Shown here: one piece after another, positions 49,200 to 60,436 of the stretch
How the letters are laid out: each line of letters begins with the position of its first letter
How positions within the stretch are numbered: the stretch's first letter is position 1
Source of the DNA: Himantopus leucocephalus
Lineage: Eukaryota; Chordata; Aves; Charadriiformes; Recurvirostridae
Length of the DNA: 64,000 bases
Assembly: GCA_003993805.1 (NCBI GenBank)
Contig: RSEF01000026.1
Span: forward strand, 4,729,778-4,793,777
Direction: 5' to 3'
The notes under the pieces: model-generated
The model's input: only the letters and a program-made list of their open reading frames with translations
Told to the model about the DNA's origin: nothing
The model's database searches: none
Translations under genes and position numbers: made by a program

Positions 49200-52100
49200 G
49201 GAGACTTTATTTAATGCCTCAGGGCCTATGCTCCGGCAAACTTTAATTCGTGTGACTAGACCCACTGACTTCACTGTCATGCAGAGACTGGATTATTTTT
49301 TTTTTAGGACTGGACCCTTCATGAAAATGCAGAAAGCTCTGGGGGAGAAAACATGTCCAAGGAGATCCAGGCTAAAGGAAGAGGGGGAAAGAGGTGGGAA
49401 GATGGCAGTCATTTGGGAGCAATTGCAGTACAAAGTGTGCTTAAGCTTCCCAAGCTAGCCTGAGACATACACACGCACAAAAAAAAATAATCTACGAGTT
49501 AAAGGGGCCACTAAAATCTTTATTCAGAAGTCCCTTTATCCTGCAAGACTCTATATGGTATATATGCTGGCGCAGGAGTGGAACCTATATCCAGAAAAGC
49601 AGCAGCTTTGTCAGATAACTCTGTAGAATTCAACCGGCCTGTGGAAGCCAACCAAAGAGTGAAAATGGTCAGGGAAAGACACGCAGCACTTTAATATCCT
49701 CTGTTTCTGCTTCTGTGACTATCACAGCTTCTATGGGGCTCTTACCTCAACCTCTCACCCTTTCTTGCGGGTGTAAGGCAGGAAATAAAGATGGGGTGTT
49801 TTTACAAAGCCATAAAATAGATTTTCTTACTGGCACCTTTAGATTGCATGTCAGGTATAAAAATTACACTGTGCTTGAAATACCTCAGGGCTTGCGTTTA
49901 CATAGTTTGTTTCTATATTTTTATTTTTCTATTTGTCATATTTATTCATAAGAGAATGTTCTTTTTAAAACAGCCTAGAAGGGAGAAAGGTTGTCCCTAG
50001 GAGGGGAAAATAAATTACATCAAAGGCTCAGAATCTCCTAATTTTTTGGCTTACTTGAGATAATTCACCATTTCAGAGAACAGCTTTTTGCAAACAATAG
50101 CCACACAGCAGCTCTGTCTCTCTAATGATCACTAGTTCAAACTTCTGATGCAGTTGTTCCATACATGATGGGGAAAAGTTCAGCTCACTGAATGGTCCAT
50201 GATGTCTAACAGGACTTGGCATTTACCAGTCATGGGGTCTTTATTCCACTGACACACAATGGAAAGAAATGGTATTTCAGAAAATGTGTGCATTCTAGTG
50301 CACATTTGTGTGGAATATAGATCCCTTGTGATATTTATCTTTCATTTCCCAAAGAAATGCCAACTCCCATCGCTTCTCTGTTACTTCAGGATTGGAAATA
50401 GCATCGCTGTTTCATCTATCTGATGTAATTGACACATCTTGCTGTCTTTTACATAGATCTCTCTTTTCAATTTGTTCAACCACAAACTGTGACACTGAGA
50501 CAGCTGTACACTAAGTGCTGGGTATGCAGCGGGCACTGCCAACTGAGCAGTTTCCGGGCCGAGCTGCAGGTACCCAGCTGACAGTGAAACATTATATCGT
50601 ATGCCAAAGAGGAGTTAGGCTTGTATCACTCTGTTCACAGCTGATTAGCTATGGATGCCATGTAGAAGTAGGGCCTGCGACCTTACTCTGCAAGCATCAG
50701 ACCAGGAAATAGGCCCTCATCTGCTGTCTGCTCCTAAGAAAGGCTCAACGGGGAGAATGACACTGGCAGCAAATCCATGAGGCTCTCAAGCTGAAACTAA
50801 GAAAGTAAGTTTCTCACAGCAAACAACTGACATAGCCAAAGCAATTTCCTGGATCCCAGGTACACTTGAGACTGTCCCTACAACTAGTTCTGCTCTAATT
50901 AGGTAATGAGATAGTATACAACTGGGGTGTTTTCTCCCAAGGTAATACTGACAGAAAGAAGAAACCTGTGTATAGTGTCATTTTTGCCATTCAGAGCAAG
51001 ACAGCTTCCCAGGAAAACCAGTAAAAATAGCACAGTAGGGAAGCCAGTGGTTCAGGTTCCAAGATTATTGCCCTACAGGGATAGAAATTTATTGCAAATA
51101 AAGCCATTTCCTTCTGTTACACTCCCCCTCTTAATTACAGTATTTTATCTATTTTAAGCACATCTACATATAATTGGTTTTAATTCTTCAAATTTGTAGC
51201 ACCAGAGTGTAGTGATAGGACCAGAGTTTACTACTTTGTTTACTGCTTCTTGAGTAAGTTGGAAGATGCCCACTCCTGCTTTTGAGATGCACTGCATAAA
51301 AAGGCAGCTTGCAGAAACTTCTGTTGGTGCCCCAGTCCCCCACTCCCCCAGAAGTACAAAAACATCTAAGTGCCTTATCAAAACAGGGAAGAGTGGTACA
51401 AAGAAACCTTCTATAAATTCAGACTTGAACAACTTAACTGTCTGCTGAAGTGTTTTGGGTTTGTGTTTGGTTTTTTTTAATCCTCTGAACGTTTTTCTGA
51501 GCATAATTACTGCTTACACTCCAGGGTTTACTGCTACTTAGGTATAGGGGATACCTGCGCTGCAGATCAGAAACAGAATAATACCAGTTACTGGTTTAGT
51601 TCTCTAAGTTACTGGGGTAATTTAAGCTGGAAATCAACACATTGTGCATCTACTAGTGCCTTTGACAGAATCCAGAGATATAGCCTCTTTTGTTGTTTCC
51701 TGCTGTTGTCTGCTGTTGTGAGGTGCGTAATACATTTGCAGTTTTCTCTGCATCTTAGTAACTGAAAGTCTTTTGTAACTTACTAAGGGACAGAAAATAC
51801 AGCTGTTCTTTCCCCGTCAAAGCTGTAAGAATTCTTTCCTGTTGCTTTTAGATCATGGCTAGTTAACAGCTCCAATTTCCATTGACTAGCTTGAGCCACC
51901 CTTTTTAAATGCTGAAATGTCACAGGCAGGGTTACGGCTGTTGAAACTGGATATATAGCGCCCACAGTTTATTGTGCTGCTGCTGCTCTTTCATTTCAGC
52001 TTGCACTTGAAAGTGCAAAATCTTTGATCTTTGTCAGCAGTACAAAATAATTTCCAAGCAACAACACCCTATGTCTTCAATAAGAAAGCTTTTCAAAAGT

Positions 52101-52600
52101 AACTAAATCCAAACCAGTATCTAAACTTCCTCAAATACAGTTCATGCTCCAGAGTCGCATGCCAGGATTTAATTAACAAACTCCAATGCTTGTATGCACC
52201 AGATACATAGTAACTGCCATATAAGTCAGCGGAAGAACCCATTTAGTCCTGTCCCTTGTACCTGTTTCAGAAGCACGTGACAAATGATCAAATCCCTCCA
52301 GGTGATAATTCCGAAAGCACGTCTCAGACATTTTCTTCTCCTGCCAGTTTGTTCTGAAGCATAAAGATGTAAATTGCTGTAAATCTCTAAATACCATTAT
52401 TCACATTTCCCTTGCCTAATTTTTCTAAGTAACTGACTTCAGTGGGAGCTTCATTTGTTACGGGAAAACCTCAGCCAGTTTTGATATCTTGCAGAGATTG
52501 CCCAGCAACTGATGAAGCACAGCCCTGTAATATCCCTACAATGAAGATTCATATGTCACTTTTCTTCATACTGAAAGTGATAGTTTTATAGCAAAATATA
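49200..52600. other. Intergenic DNA (or extended TSPAN2 3' UTR)
   Basis: AT-rich sequence with no gene, RNA gene or repeat family recognised. Part of it may be a long TSPAN2 3' UTR. Confidence 0.5.
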
Positions 52601-52601
52601 T

Positions 52602-52925
52602 TTCATAGAATACCAAGTTGGAAGGGACCTCAAGGAGCATCTGGTCCAACCTTTCTTGGCAAAAGCACAGTCTAGACAAGATGGCCCAGCACCCTGTCCA
52701 GCTGAATCTTAGAAGCGTCCAATGATGGGGAATCCGCCACTTCCCTGGGGAGATTGTTCTCATTGTGAAAAATTTTCCTCTCGTGTCCCGTCAGAATCTC
52801 GCCTGGAATAACTTGTACCCATCACCCCTTGTCCATGTGACTCCTTGTGAAAAGGGAGTCTCCATCCTCTTTGTAGCCACCCTTTAAATACTGGAACGTG
52901 GCAATAAGGTCTCCCCTTTCATATA
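52602..52925 (-). mobile_element. CR1 LINE 3' end, reverse orientation
   Basis: The plus strand reads as the reverse complement of a CR1 3' end: 'catagaataccaagttggaagggacct', then 'aatgatggggaatccgccacttccctggg', then the 'ataaggtctcccctttc' segment. It is diverged and 5'-truncated, with no usable frame. Confidence 0.88.
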
Positions 52926-53389
52926 TAGATTTCGTATGTACTGAAAACAAAAAAGAGTTATCTTAAGCATTCAAATGCTATATTTTACAGCCTTTAGAGG
53001 CTACTGATTAACAGCATGGGATGCTGTTCACAGAAAATGTACATAAAGCAAGCTTTTCAATCTTACTTCTTCCTCTCTAATGGTGCTCCAGCCACGAGGT
53101 TCTCCAAAACACAAACCACTTCCAATGTAATGTATTTCTTTCTATAGCACAAATTCTGATTTTGGACAGAACTGGCGTATCGGTTTATACCACAACGACT
53201 GTAGCAGAATTACCTCTATGGCAGCTTTCTTTGAGAGAAAAAAAAAACAACCCAACTTTGTTGCTGAAATCAGCTTTCACTTCCTTTTAGTCTAATGTGT
53301 TCTGAAGCGGCGTTTTATCAGCTTTTCTGTCTTGAATTTGAAACAACTTTCTAATAAAAATAACCTGAAGTAAGCGACTACCAGCGAGA

Positions 53390-54690
53390 CCTTGTCTGTG
53401 CCCTCCCCAACCCCCCGCGCCCCCGATTTCACGCTGGGGCGGCTCCGCGACGCGCCCCCCCCCCGCCGCGGCACCCGGGCCGGTCCGACAGACCCTCCCG
53501 CCGCGGCAGGACTGCCTTCGCCTCACCTTCGGCATCCCGGCGCTGCGGACACCCGCCGGTCGGCAGTCCGGGCGCTCACCCGGCGGCGGCGGCGGCGGCG
53601 CCAGCAGAGGCCCGCGGGGCGGCCCGGCGAGGGACTCCTCAGGCCGGGGCGCCAGCGCGGCCTGCGGGGCGGCTCTGCCCGGAGCTCGCCCGTCACTCCC
53701 GGCGGTGTGATCGCCCCGGCGCCGGGAAGCGGTGCAGGAGGAGGCCGCGGCCGGCGAGGCGAGCGCGGCGGGGAGCCGGGGCCAGACCGGGCCGGACGGC
53801 CGCCGCTGCCCGGCTCCGGCTCCCCTCAGGGACGCGCGCGGCCGAGCGGACCCGCCCACCGGGGCGGGGCAGCGAGCGGGACTCGCTGCGCATTGGCTAC
53901 TGGCGCTGCGGCCGGCGCGCGGGCAGCGCCTCGTCCGGGCGGCGAGTGCGCGGAGGCGGGAGAGCGGCGGCCGAGGCGGGGGCGCCGGCGGGTCCCTGCG
54001 CCCGCCGCTCGGGGCGGCAAGGCGGGCGGCCGGCCCGAGGGTGCGGCGGGACCGCGCGCCGGTTGGGCGGGGGCCGGCAGAGGTGGCTCTGTGCGCGGGG
54101 CGGGCCCCGGTTCCGCCCCGCCCCGCCCCGCCCCCTCAGGCCGCTCCTCCTGAGCGCCCGCGGGCCCGCCCTGCCCGGCCGGGAGCGGCGCCGGACGGCG
54201 GGGCCCTGCGGATGGGCCGCGCGGCAGCGCCCCCTGGCGGCGGGGCGGTGCCGCCCGCCGGACGGCGGCGTCCCGCGCGGTCGCGTTCTCCTTCGCCAGT
54301 CTCGGACGCGCTGATTGGTTTGGGCTGTGCTCCCCAAAACCGGCGGCAGCGTGGCTGCGGCTGAGCACCTGCGTCAGAGGCCGCCGGCAGGAGCGCGCGG
54401 GGGCGGCCGCTCCGTCGCGGGCCCCCCCCGGGCCTTGGCCCGCCCGGCGGCGGGTGGGGGCGAGCGGGGGAGCGGCAGAGGGGCTGCGGTGAGGGGTGAC
54501 CCGGTGTTCAGACCTCTCCCGGGGGGAGAGGCCCAACTGGCGCCACAGAAACGCCGTTTCGAAGAGGAGGCCGACGGCGCTGAGAGGACGACTTTGCCGC
54601 CGCGTGGACTGCGGTGGACCGCGCCCCGAGGCGGCGGCTCCGGTGTGTGCCCCTGTGCCGTCCTGCTGCGCGCTCGCCAAAATTAAGATG
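53390..54690. promoter_or_regulatory. Orphan CpG island 4 between TSPAN2 and TSHB
   Basis: About 1.3 kb of very CpG-dense DNA. It contains a (GGC)n run (about 53581-53600), tandem Sp1 boxes (CCCCGCC units, about 54114-54132), inverted CCAAT boxes (ATTGG) near 53892 and 54313, and a CTCF site at 54224. These are features of an active, possibly bidirectional promoter, yet I recognise no gene starting here. A candidate donor (TTAG|GTATGT) lies at 54739. Long frames on both strands are low-complexity Ala/Arg/Gly/Pro and are attributed to composition. Confidence 0.6.
54224..54242 (-). promoter_or_regulatory. CTCF-type motif, reverse
   Basis: GCAGCGCCCCCTGGCGGCG is the reverse complement of a near-perfect CTCF core (CGCCAGGGGGCGCTGC). 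The motif is on the minus strand and faces the forward site at 22784. Confidence 0.72.
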
Positions 54691-54739
54691 TTGAGAAGAG
54701 GTGACGATGTTAGGGTTGTCTGGGAATCCGTTGCTTAGG

Positions 54740-55515
54740 TATGTGGAAAGGCACACTAAGATAAAGTAAATGTAAACAAAGAGCGGACCCTGAGGAATCG
54801 CCACCGCGATACCGCTGTCACTGGACCCGAGGGGCCTCACGGTGAACGCAGATACGGCTGAAAGGCCAAAGGGACACAGTGCTCCGAGCGCATGCAAATG
54901 CATATTTAAACAGATGCGTTAACACGACCCAAGTGTCTTAATTTGGCTTTCTCTCAGGTGTAAAATAATTCGTGTTCGTTACTTGCCTCTCAGTGATGTT
55001 GCACAGGCGTTAACCATAAAAGTGGACTGCTGGGTTTGCACGCGTATGTTCGTACTGCAGACAAATCTGTCGGTCGCAGCCATGAGGGAGCATTATAATA
55101 ATTTTGCAGAGCTGCTTATTACTGTAGGTAGGCCTCGTTCCCGTTTTTATTTTGGTAAGTGCAAGTGCTGCTTAATAGTAAGCTGACTTAAATTTTCCTG
55201 TGCTAAATAACCTTTTTAAAGGCTCAGACACCTTCAGAAGGCACCATCTGATCTTAACGCTGAAGATTTTTTTTCCTGTGCTATTTACTAGGTAACATAG
55301 TTGTTGCTTTGTTGGGTAAATACCTACTTCCCAATTTTTTCCTATCATTCTCCATGCTCTTTACAAACCAGAGAGTAGCAATTACTGAGGCATTTCTTTA
55401 TCACCAAGTTATGCATATCACAATTACGGTTCATGCCTTGCGTAGAATCTGTGACAAGCATGCAAGTGCTGTCAGCTTATTATTGTCAGCAGTTGTCCTC
55501 GACAAAGCTTTTGCT
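54740..55515. other. Non-coding DNA after CpG island 4
   Basis: Apart from the POU-motif pair nothing is recognised. A short open frame at 54983-55186 has no family features. Confidence 0.45.
54892..54907 (+). promoter_or_regulatory. Octamer / POU-factor motif pair
   Basis: ATGCAAAT (54892-54899), the exact octamer bound by OCT factors, overlaps ATGCATATTT, which fits the Pit-1 consensus ATGNATAWW. It sits just outside CpG island 4 and 3.3 kb beyond the 3' end of TSHB, a Pit-1 target gene. The link is conjecture. Confidence 0.35.
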
Positions 55516-55608
55516 GTTTCACAGAATGGTCGAAGCTGGAAGAAACCTCTGCGGGTCTTCTCCACCCCCCCCTGCTCAATAGGGCCACCTACCAGATTCC
55601 CTTGGCCT
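55516..55608 (-). mobile_element. Short CR1 3'-end fragment, reverse orientation
   Basis: 'cacagaatggtcgaagctggaagaaacct' and then 'ccccctgctcaatagggccacct' match the reverse complement of the CR1 3' terminus. Only about 90 bases are retained. Confidence 0.78.
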
Positions 55609-55609
55609 T

Positions 55610-58228
55610 TCACGGAGGCTTTGCTGCAGCTGAGCTGAAATGAAGGTGTTTGGAACAGAGTATCGGATTACAGGAACGTTCATGAAAACTGCAAAATCGA
55701 AAGCAAGATTTTTCTAAGAAAATTAAATTTCATATTTGTATCCTGTGAACTCCAGTTCCTTTATCTATTATTTCAAGGAAAATGTGAATGGAATGTCTAA
55801 TTTCTTGGGAGCCACAATCATATTTCTAAACCCGAATTTGCATAAACAGAAAAAAATATACCTTACATTCGGTAGTATTTTTAGGTGTCGCAGTGAATTT
55901 GACCCTGGTAACTCATGAGAATGCAGTTAGGCTGACAGGAGATTACTCTTTCAGACACTTCTTTGCCAGGGAAGGGAACATTTCTTTTCTAATATTCTAG
56001 ATCATTCATGGTTTGTATATGTCACAGTTTTGATTTTCAGCTTGATTAAATTGTTTTCAGTACTTTGATTCACCTTAATTGCTTTTCTGAATGTACTATT
56101 TAATTTAAAAATCGAAGTTAGTAGAATTTTATAAAAATGAGCAGTAATGAGTTTACAACACAGCATGTGGTATTAGCTAGGAATCTGGTAGTTTTCCACA
56201 TACTGACAATTTCTTGTCGGTCATTATATGCTTTGCATTTCAATCTGAGTAAACTTTGGTAATCAGGTTAAAAACTCATCTTGTTGGTCGGAAAAGATGT
56301 TTCTTTTCTTGTAACTGATGCAATACAGTGTAGGATTAGAACTGGGTAATGAATATATTAGTAGGCTGAAATTACCGTTTAGACTTTGCTCCTGTGCATG
56401 AGAATAAGGTTACATGCAACAGGCATGGCAGACTAGACTATTTTGTCTTTATGATTCCTGCTGCAAAATAAGAATAATATTACCATTTCATCATCTTTTC
56501 TCCCTCTATGTGAGAAAGGGCTTCTTCTATGTAATGAGATGGTGGTAGGACATTGGTGCTGAACATGCCAGGTCGTTACCACCTTTCCCACGGAGAAGTT
56601 GAAAATTCGGTTACAGGGTGCTAGAAGAGTGGAAAATTGAATTTATCATCCTCAGAGAGTACGTGTTTGGTTTGAGTATCTATTTCTAAATATTAATTAT
56701 TTGATGTTTCTGCTAAAAATTAACTTTTACGCTTTTATACAAAACTTTAGGGTCTAAGTGTTGTGGCAGTTGGCATTGTTTCAAGTTGTACCTTTGATTG
56801 CTTGAGGGCTATATTCAATGTAGCTCACTTTTTATATGTAGCATGTGAGTCCTGGAAGGGAGGCCGGGGAAGCAGAGAGAATTCTTGAGATGAGAAAGGG
56901 TGGAGAGTGGGCCACTGATGTCTTCAGTGCTAGCACCTAACCTCTGAGAGGTACGGGTTAGTAGCTGCTACTTTTCATGAGAAATTGCATGAGTGAATGG
57001 AGATACTGCTATGGATGGTGGCAAGAACATCAAATATTCCAGTGTCATCCTTAGTGAGGGATGAGGAAGAGCAATAACTGGATTTTCAGGAGAAAACAAG
57101 GAAAAAAATTACTTTCTGCTTCATTTCAGCATCATAGCACCTTTTGAGTAAGGTCTGCTGTTCAATACCTGGTTGATAGTTTGTAGATATCACCCCACTG
57201 CTAACTAAAGCGTGCAATGTCAAACCTGCTGCAGCAAAGTTGCCACCTCGGTCACTGGATTCTATAAGCGCTTCTACTTTGTTTTGGAATCATTTAAACC
57301 AGGGGGAAATGAGCTCTCATTCTCAGGGACTGGTGTAGTACAATCGTGGCTTGCCATGGAGTCATCAGGTCTAATGAAGCAATAGCACTCATGGGGGTGG
57401 GGAGGGGGGGAATCTCAGTGGACAGGAAACATTTGTTAGTTTCCATTTATTTCCTTATTCCTGGGTCTGCATTTCTCACCTGCACATGTTCAGCACATAG
57501 GGTGCAGCCCAGCTCACTTTCCCACTCACAAGGGACCAGCTGACCTGTGTGGGGCAAAAGAGGTTTTTTCTGAGTTTCACTTTAAGTTTGATGGTATTAC
57601 ACTCCCCTTCTGGAGAACAGAGTAGCAAGACTTGAAGCTTCACTGATTCTTCAGTGCTCACAGAGAGACAAGTTTTTCAAACAACGTACTTCAACAGAAG
57701 AGAGATGCTTACTCCACCAGTGCAGACATGAAAAAAGTATGCCTACGGAACACAGGTCTGGACAGCAGTGGTTGTGACCTATAGCAATGGTCTATAGTCT
57801 AGATAAGTGAACTGTATGCGCTTACTCCCAGCTGACTACACTCATAAAACCCAATATTACATATATGGAAAAATACCGTTGCTAATATGAAGGCTGTAAG
57901 TATATGTCAAAATCTAAATCTAATTAAAATGTTCAATACTAAGAGTATGTGTTGTCTTTTTTTTAACTCTGAAATATATCAAATGTTTTGTCTCTGAGCA
58001 TCTCTTCACAAGATACCTGGGATTTATGAGAAAAAGTTTATACATACACATAGTAATTTCTCCTTCTTCCCCAAAGTAAATTACAAGTGGGTTCTAAACA
58101 CAAACCTGCAGTCCTCTGATTCTGCTCTTGTGCATGTCACAGAATATCCAGTTAATTGAAGTAACTACTGATGCATCTTTGAATGAAACTTTGTGCACAC
58201 CAAGTTGCAAACCTGTTATGAAATACGC
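55610..58228. other. Intergenic DNA downstream of TSHB
   Basis: AT-rich sequence between the short CR1 fragment and the 3' end of TSHB. No gene or repeat family is recognised. Confidence 0.5.
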
Positions 58229-58229
58229 T

Positions 58230-58235
58230 TTTATT
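58230..58235 (-). promoter_or_regulatory. TSHB: TSHB polyadenylation signal (AATAAA on minus strand)
   Basis: The plus strand reads TTTATT, giving AATAAA about 47 bases after the TSHB stop. Glycoprotein-hormone beta-subunit genes usually have short 3' UTRs, so this fits. Confidence 0.75.
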
Positions 58236-58281
58236 TATGCTTAGATGCGAGCAGAGGTACATTTTGACCACAGCTGGAAGC

Positions 58282-58524
58282 TTACATGTTACAGAGCTTC
58301 TGTGGTTTAGTGCAATAGTTTGTCCTAACCTTCTCATGAACACAGTCGCTATAATCAGTGTTACATTTGCCACACTTGCAGCTCACAGCCACAGGGTAGG
58401 AATAATAAGGGACGGTGTGATGAGGACAGCCTGGAATCAGTGCTGTTTGATACAACATCTCTTTGTATGTGCACACGTTCTGGGACAGAGCACTTTTGAG
58501 TAGCAACTTCTTGCCATTGCTGTC
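58282..58524 (-). CDS. TSHB: Thyrotropin beta, coding exon 3 (residues 55-134)
   Basis: Minus strand, entered through acceptor CTTTGTAG|GAC. It encodes [15 protein letters not shown] and then the second half of the cystine-knot subunit: [29 protein letters not shown] (the seat-belt region that wraps the alpha subunit) and TNYCTKPQK. Cysteines at 72, 87, 103, 105, 108, 115 and 125 equal the mammalian set. The tail ends LCNM, four residues shorter than human, and adds an extra cysteine at 132. The stop is TAA at 58284-58282. Confidence 0.97.
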   Translation of the reverse strand, partial: DSNGKKLLLKSALSQNVCTYKEMLYQTALIPGCPHHTVPYYSYPVAVSCKCGKCNTDYSDCVHEKVRTNYCTKPQKLCNM

Positions 58525-59269
58525 CTACAAAGAAAAAAGAAATGCATTGTTTCACTGAAGCATACGTTGAGTGGCAGAAGGCTACCTTTGACATTTTCTC
58601 AAACGTGCAGAAAGCAAATGTCTTTATGCTAGGACTGGCTCTGGTACTTTCTGCATACTTCTGGTCAGTTCTGTAATTTTGAATCTGCATGCGATTGGGG
58701 CTCTCTACCCCTGTAGATATGCTCACCTTGCTTTTATGGTTTTAATTGATCTGCTTGGCTCAGAGTGCTAACAATGCTTTGTAATCTATTGGCTACGTAC
58801 TGACCAAGGTGGAACTTAAAATGCTATGTTCAACAGTGAAGCTCAAGCATAGCGTCTGGCATGCCTACGCGCGAGATATTCTCCACAGCTAGCTGTCACA
58901 ACAGTAGTGGGAGTAGAAGTTACCCAAGTCATTTACATTAAATAAGAGTGACTAAGTATAATCTGCTTCTCACCTGTTCCACCCTAACCTCACAAACTGA
59001 CTACAGAGGCTCTGCAGTGACAGCAGCAGTCAGTTCTCTGCTATGCCACTGGTATTATAAACTCCGTCGTTCCGGAGGCTTGGTATTTCTCATCCATACC
59101 TTCACAAAAAGCTAACTTGAAAACATGATGATAGTGTGATTTTTCTGTCTGTGACAAACACTATTAGAATTGGACTATTTACACACAATTTTTCAGTGAG
59201 AATAGGTGCTTGGTTTGCAGTGATGGCCATTATAGAAACAATTGCCTAAAACAGAGTAACGCCTTGTAC

Positions 59270-59431
59270 CCGAGTCATGCAAAATCCAGCACAGATGGTG
59301 GTGTTGATGGCCAGGCAGTAGGCACATTCTCTTTTCTCCACGTGGATTATATACTCAGAAGGAGCACAAAGTGCTGCTGTTTGACCAAAAGTCAGCCCAA
59401 AGAGGAGAGACATCACAAAGAAGGGCGTCAT
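59270..59431 (-). CDS. TSHB: Thyrotropin beta, coding exon 2 with start codon (residues 1-54)
   Basis: TSHB is the hormone-specific subunit of thyroid-stimulating hormone. It pairs with the common alpha subunit (CGA) in pituitary thyrotropes and acts on the thyroid TSH receptor. The two coding exons give 134 aa. The ATG at 59431-59429 directly follows acceptor CATCTAG|C. Residues 1-20 are the signal peptide ([17 protein letters not shown]); mature sequence starts near LCAPSEY. Cysteines 22, 36, 39, 47 and 51 are present, with the family signature CAGFC and N-glycosylation site N43-T-T. The exon ends ATGACTCGG with donor GTACAAGG, in phase 0. The split after Arg54 is where the mammalian gene is also split. 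No defects are seen. Confidence 0.97.
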
Positions 59432-59445
59432 GCTAGATGGGGGAG

Positions 59446-59470
59446 AAACAAACAAACAAACAAAGCAAAC
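59446..59470 (-). repeat. TSHB: (AAAC)n microsatellite at the TSHB acceptor
   Basis: The plus strand has repeated AAAC units, so on the TSHB strand it reads (GTTT)n. It ends about 10-15 bases before the acceptor of exon 2 and so forms part of the polypyrimidine tract. Confidence 0.85.
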
Positions 59471-60229
59471 CCTAAGTAAATTAGATCTACCTTCCAGCCC
59501 TTTTCTCAGAATTTGACAAGAACAGTTATGATAGTCACAGACCACAAGTAATCTTAATTTTTTTAGCTACAGCCTGACAAGTTCTTTCCAGTCTCAGACC
59601 TTTAATGGAAATAGTACTAACCACTAAACAGAAAAGAAGTGTAAACAGGCCATTCACAACATATAACAAACTATCTTTTTCCCTACTAAAGCATATTACA
59701 TGGAACTTTTCACTAATAAGTGATAAAATGCTGACACAGAAAAATAAAAGGAGCTGAAGGGTTTGAAAATGTGACATGTGAGAGAACATGAACAGAGATG
59801 CTAAAATAATCTCACTGGTTTAAAAATAATTTTCTAAAGAAAGCATCTTATAAAATGTTGAAGAGAGAAAAAGAAACAGCTGTGCATACTAGGCATACCG
59901 CTGTATTTTTTACAGTTGGCTTAGAGGCACAATGAAATGGGAACACTGCCAAGAATTAAATAATAGATTCAAGAAAATTACAACAAAGAACATCAGCAAA
60001 GAGCTCAAATCAGTGAATCCCCGCTTCATCTGCCTGTTGTGCTGACCTCATTTCTCAGACCTGCTGGGGGATCCCAAGAACAAGGCTTTGATTAGCTCCG
60101 AGACAATTCCAGGGTCTACTCTATAGCCGCTAAACTACAAACTTTAAATGACAGTGTCTACAAACATATGGACGTTACCCTCTAGTCTCTTCCAGCTGCC
60201 AGTTTACCCTAGCAAAAGCCATTACTTAC

Positions 60230-60350
60230 ACAGTCTGGTTTACCCTGTAGCTGCAACAATGCAAGTCTGGAAAGACCAACCTCTGTGTCAGCTGAATTCT
60301 TCCCTATTGCAGGAACCTGATTCTGCTTTGAGCTGGGAGAGGCAGTGACC
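60230..60350 (-). other. TSHB: Predicted TSHB non-coding exon 1
   Basis: The start site is inferred about 25 bases after the TATA box, near 60347-60350 on the minus strand. The strongest donor downstream is CTGT|GTAAGTAAT, which ends the exon at 60230. A weaker donor (TCAG|GTTCCT) would end it at 60317 and give a short exon of about 35 bases, closer to the mammalian size. Either way the exon is 5' UTR and intron 1 is roughly 0.8-0.9 kb. Confidence 0.5.
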
Positions 60351-60351
60351 C
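60346..60351 (-). promoter_or_regulatory. TSHB: GGGTCA half-site at TSHB start (possible negative TRE)
   Basis: GGGTCA on the minus strand sits about at the inferred transcription start. In mammals a thyroid-hormone-receptor half-site at this place has been implicated in T3 repression of TSHB. Position and sequence fit; function here is inferred. Confidence 0.5.
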
Positions 60352-60369
60352 AGCACAAGCTCTGTGTGC

Positions 60370-60380
60370 GCTTTATACTC
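60370..60380 (-). promoter_or_regulatory. TSHB: TSHB TATA box
   Basis: GAGTATAAAGC on the minus strand lies about 70 bases after the GATA site, as in the mammalian promoter. A second TATATAAA at 60417-60410 is closer to the GATA site and is less likely to be the one used. Confidence 0.7.
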
Positions 60381-60436
60381 TCCAGGCTAATTCCAGGCTG
60401 ATCTTACTGTTTATATAATTGCATCTGAATTGCTGC

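Noticed and set aside
53826..54680. Open frame of 284 codons on the minus strand, and overlapping plus-strand frames
   Set aside because: They lie in CpG island 4, overlap in many frames and are low-complexity; treated as compositional.
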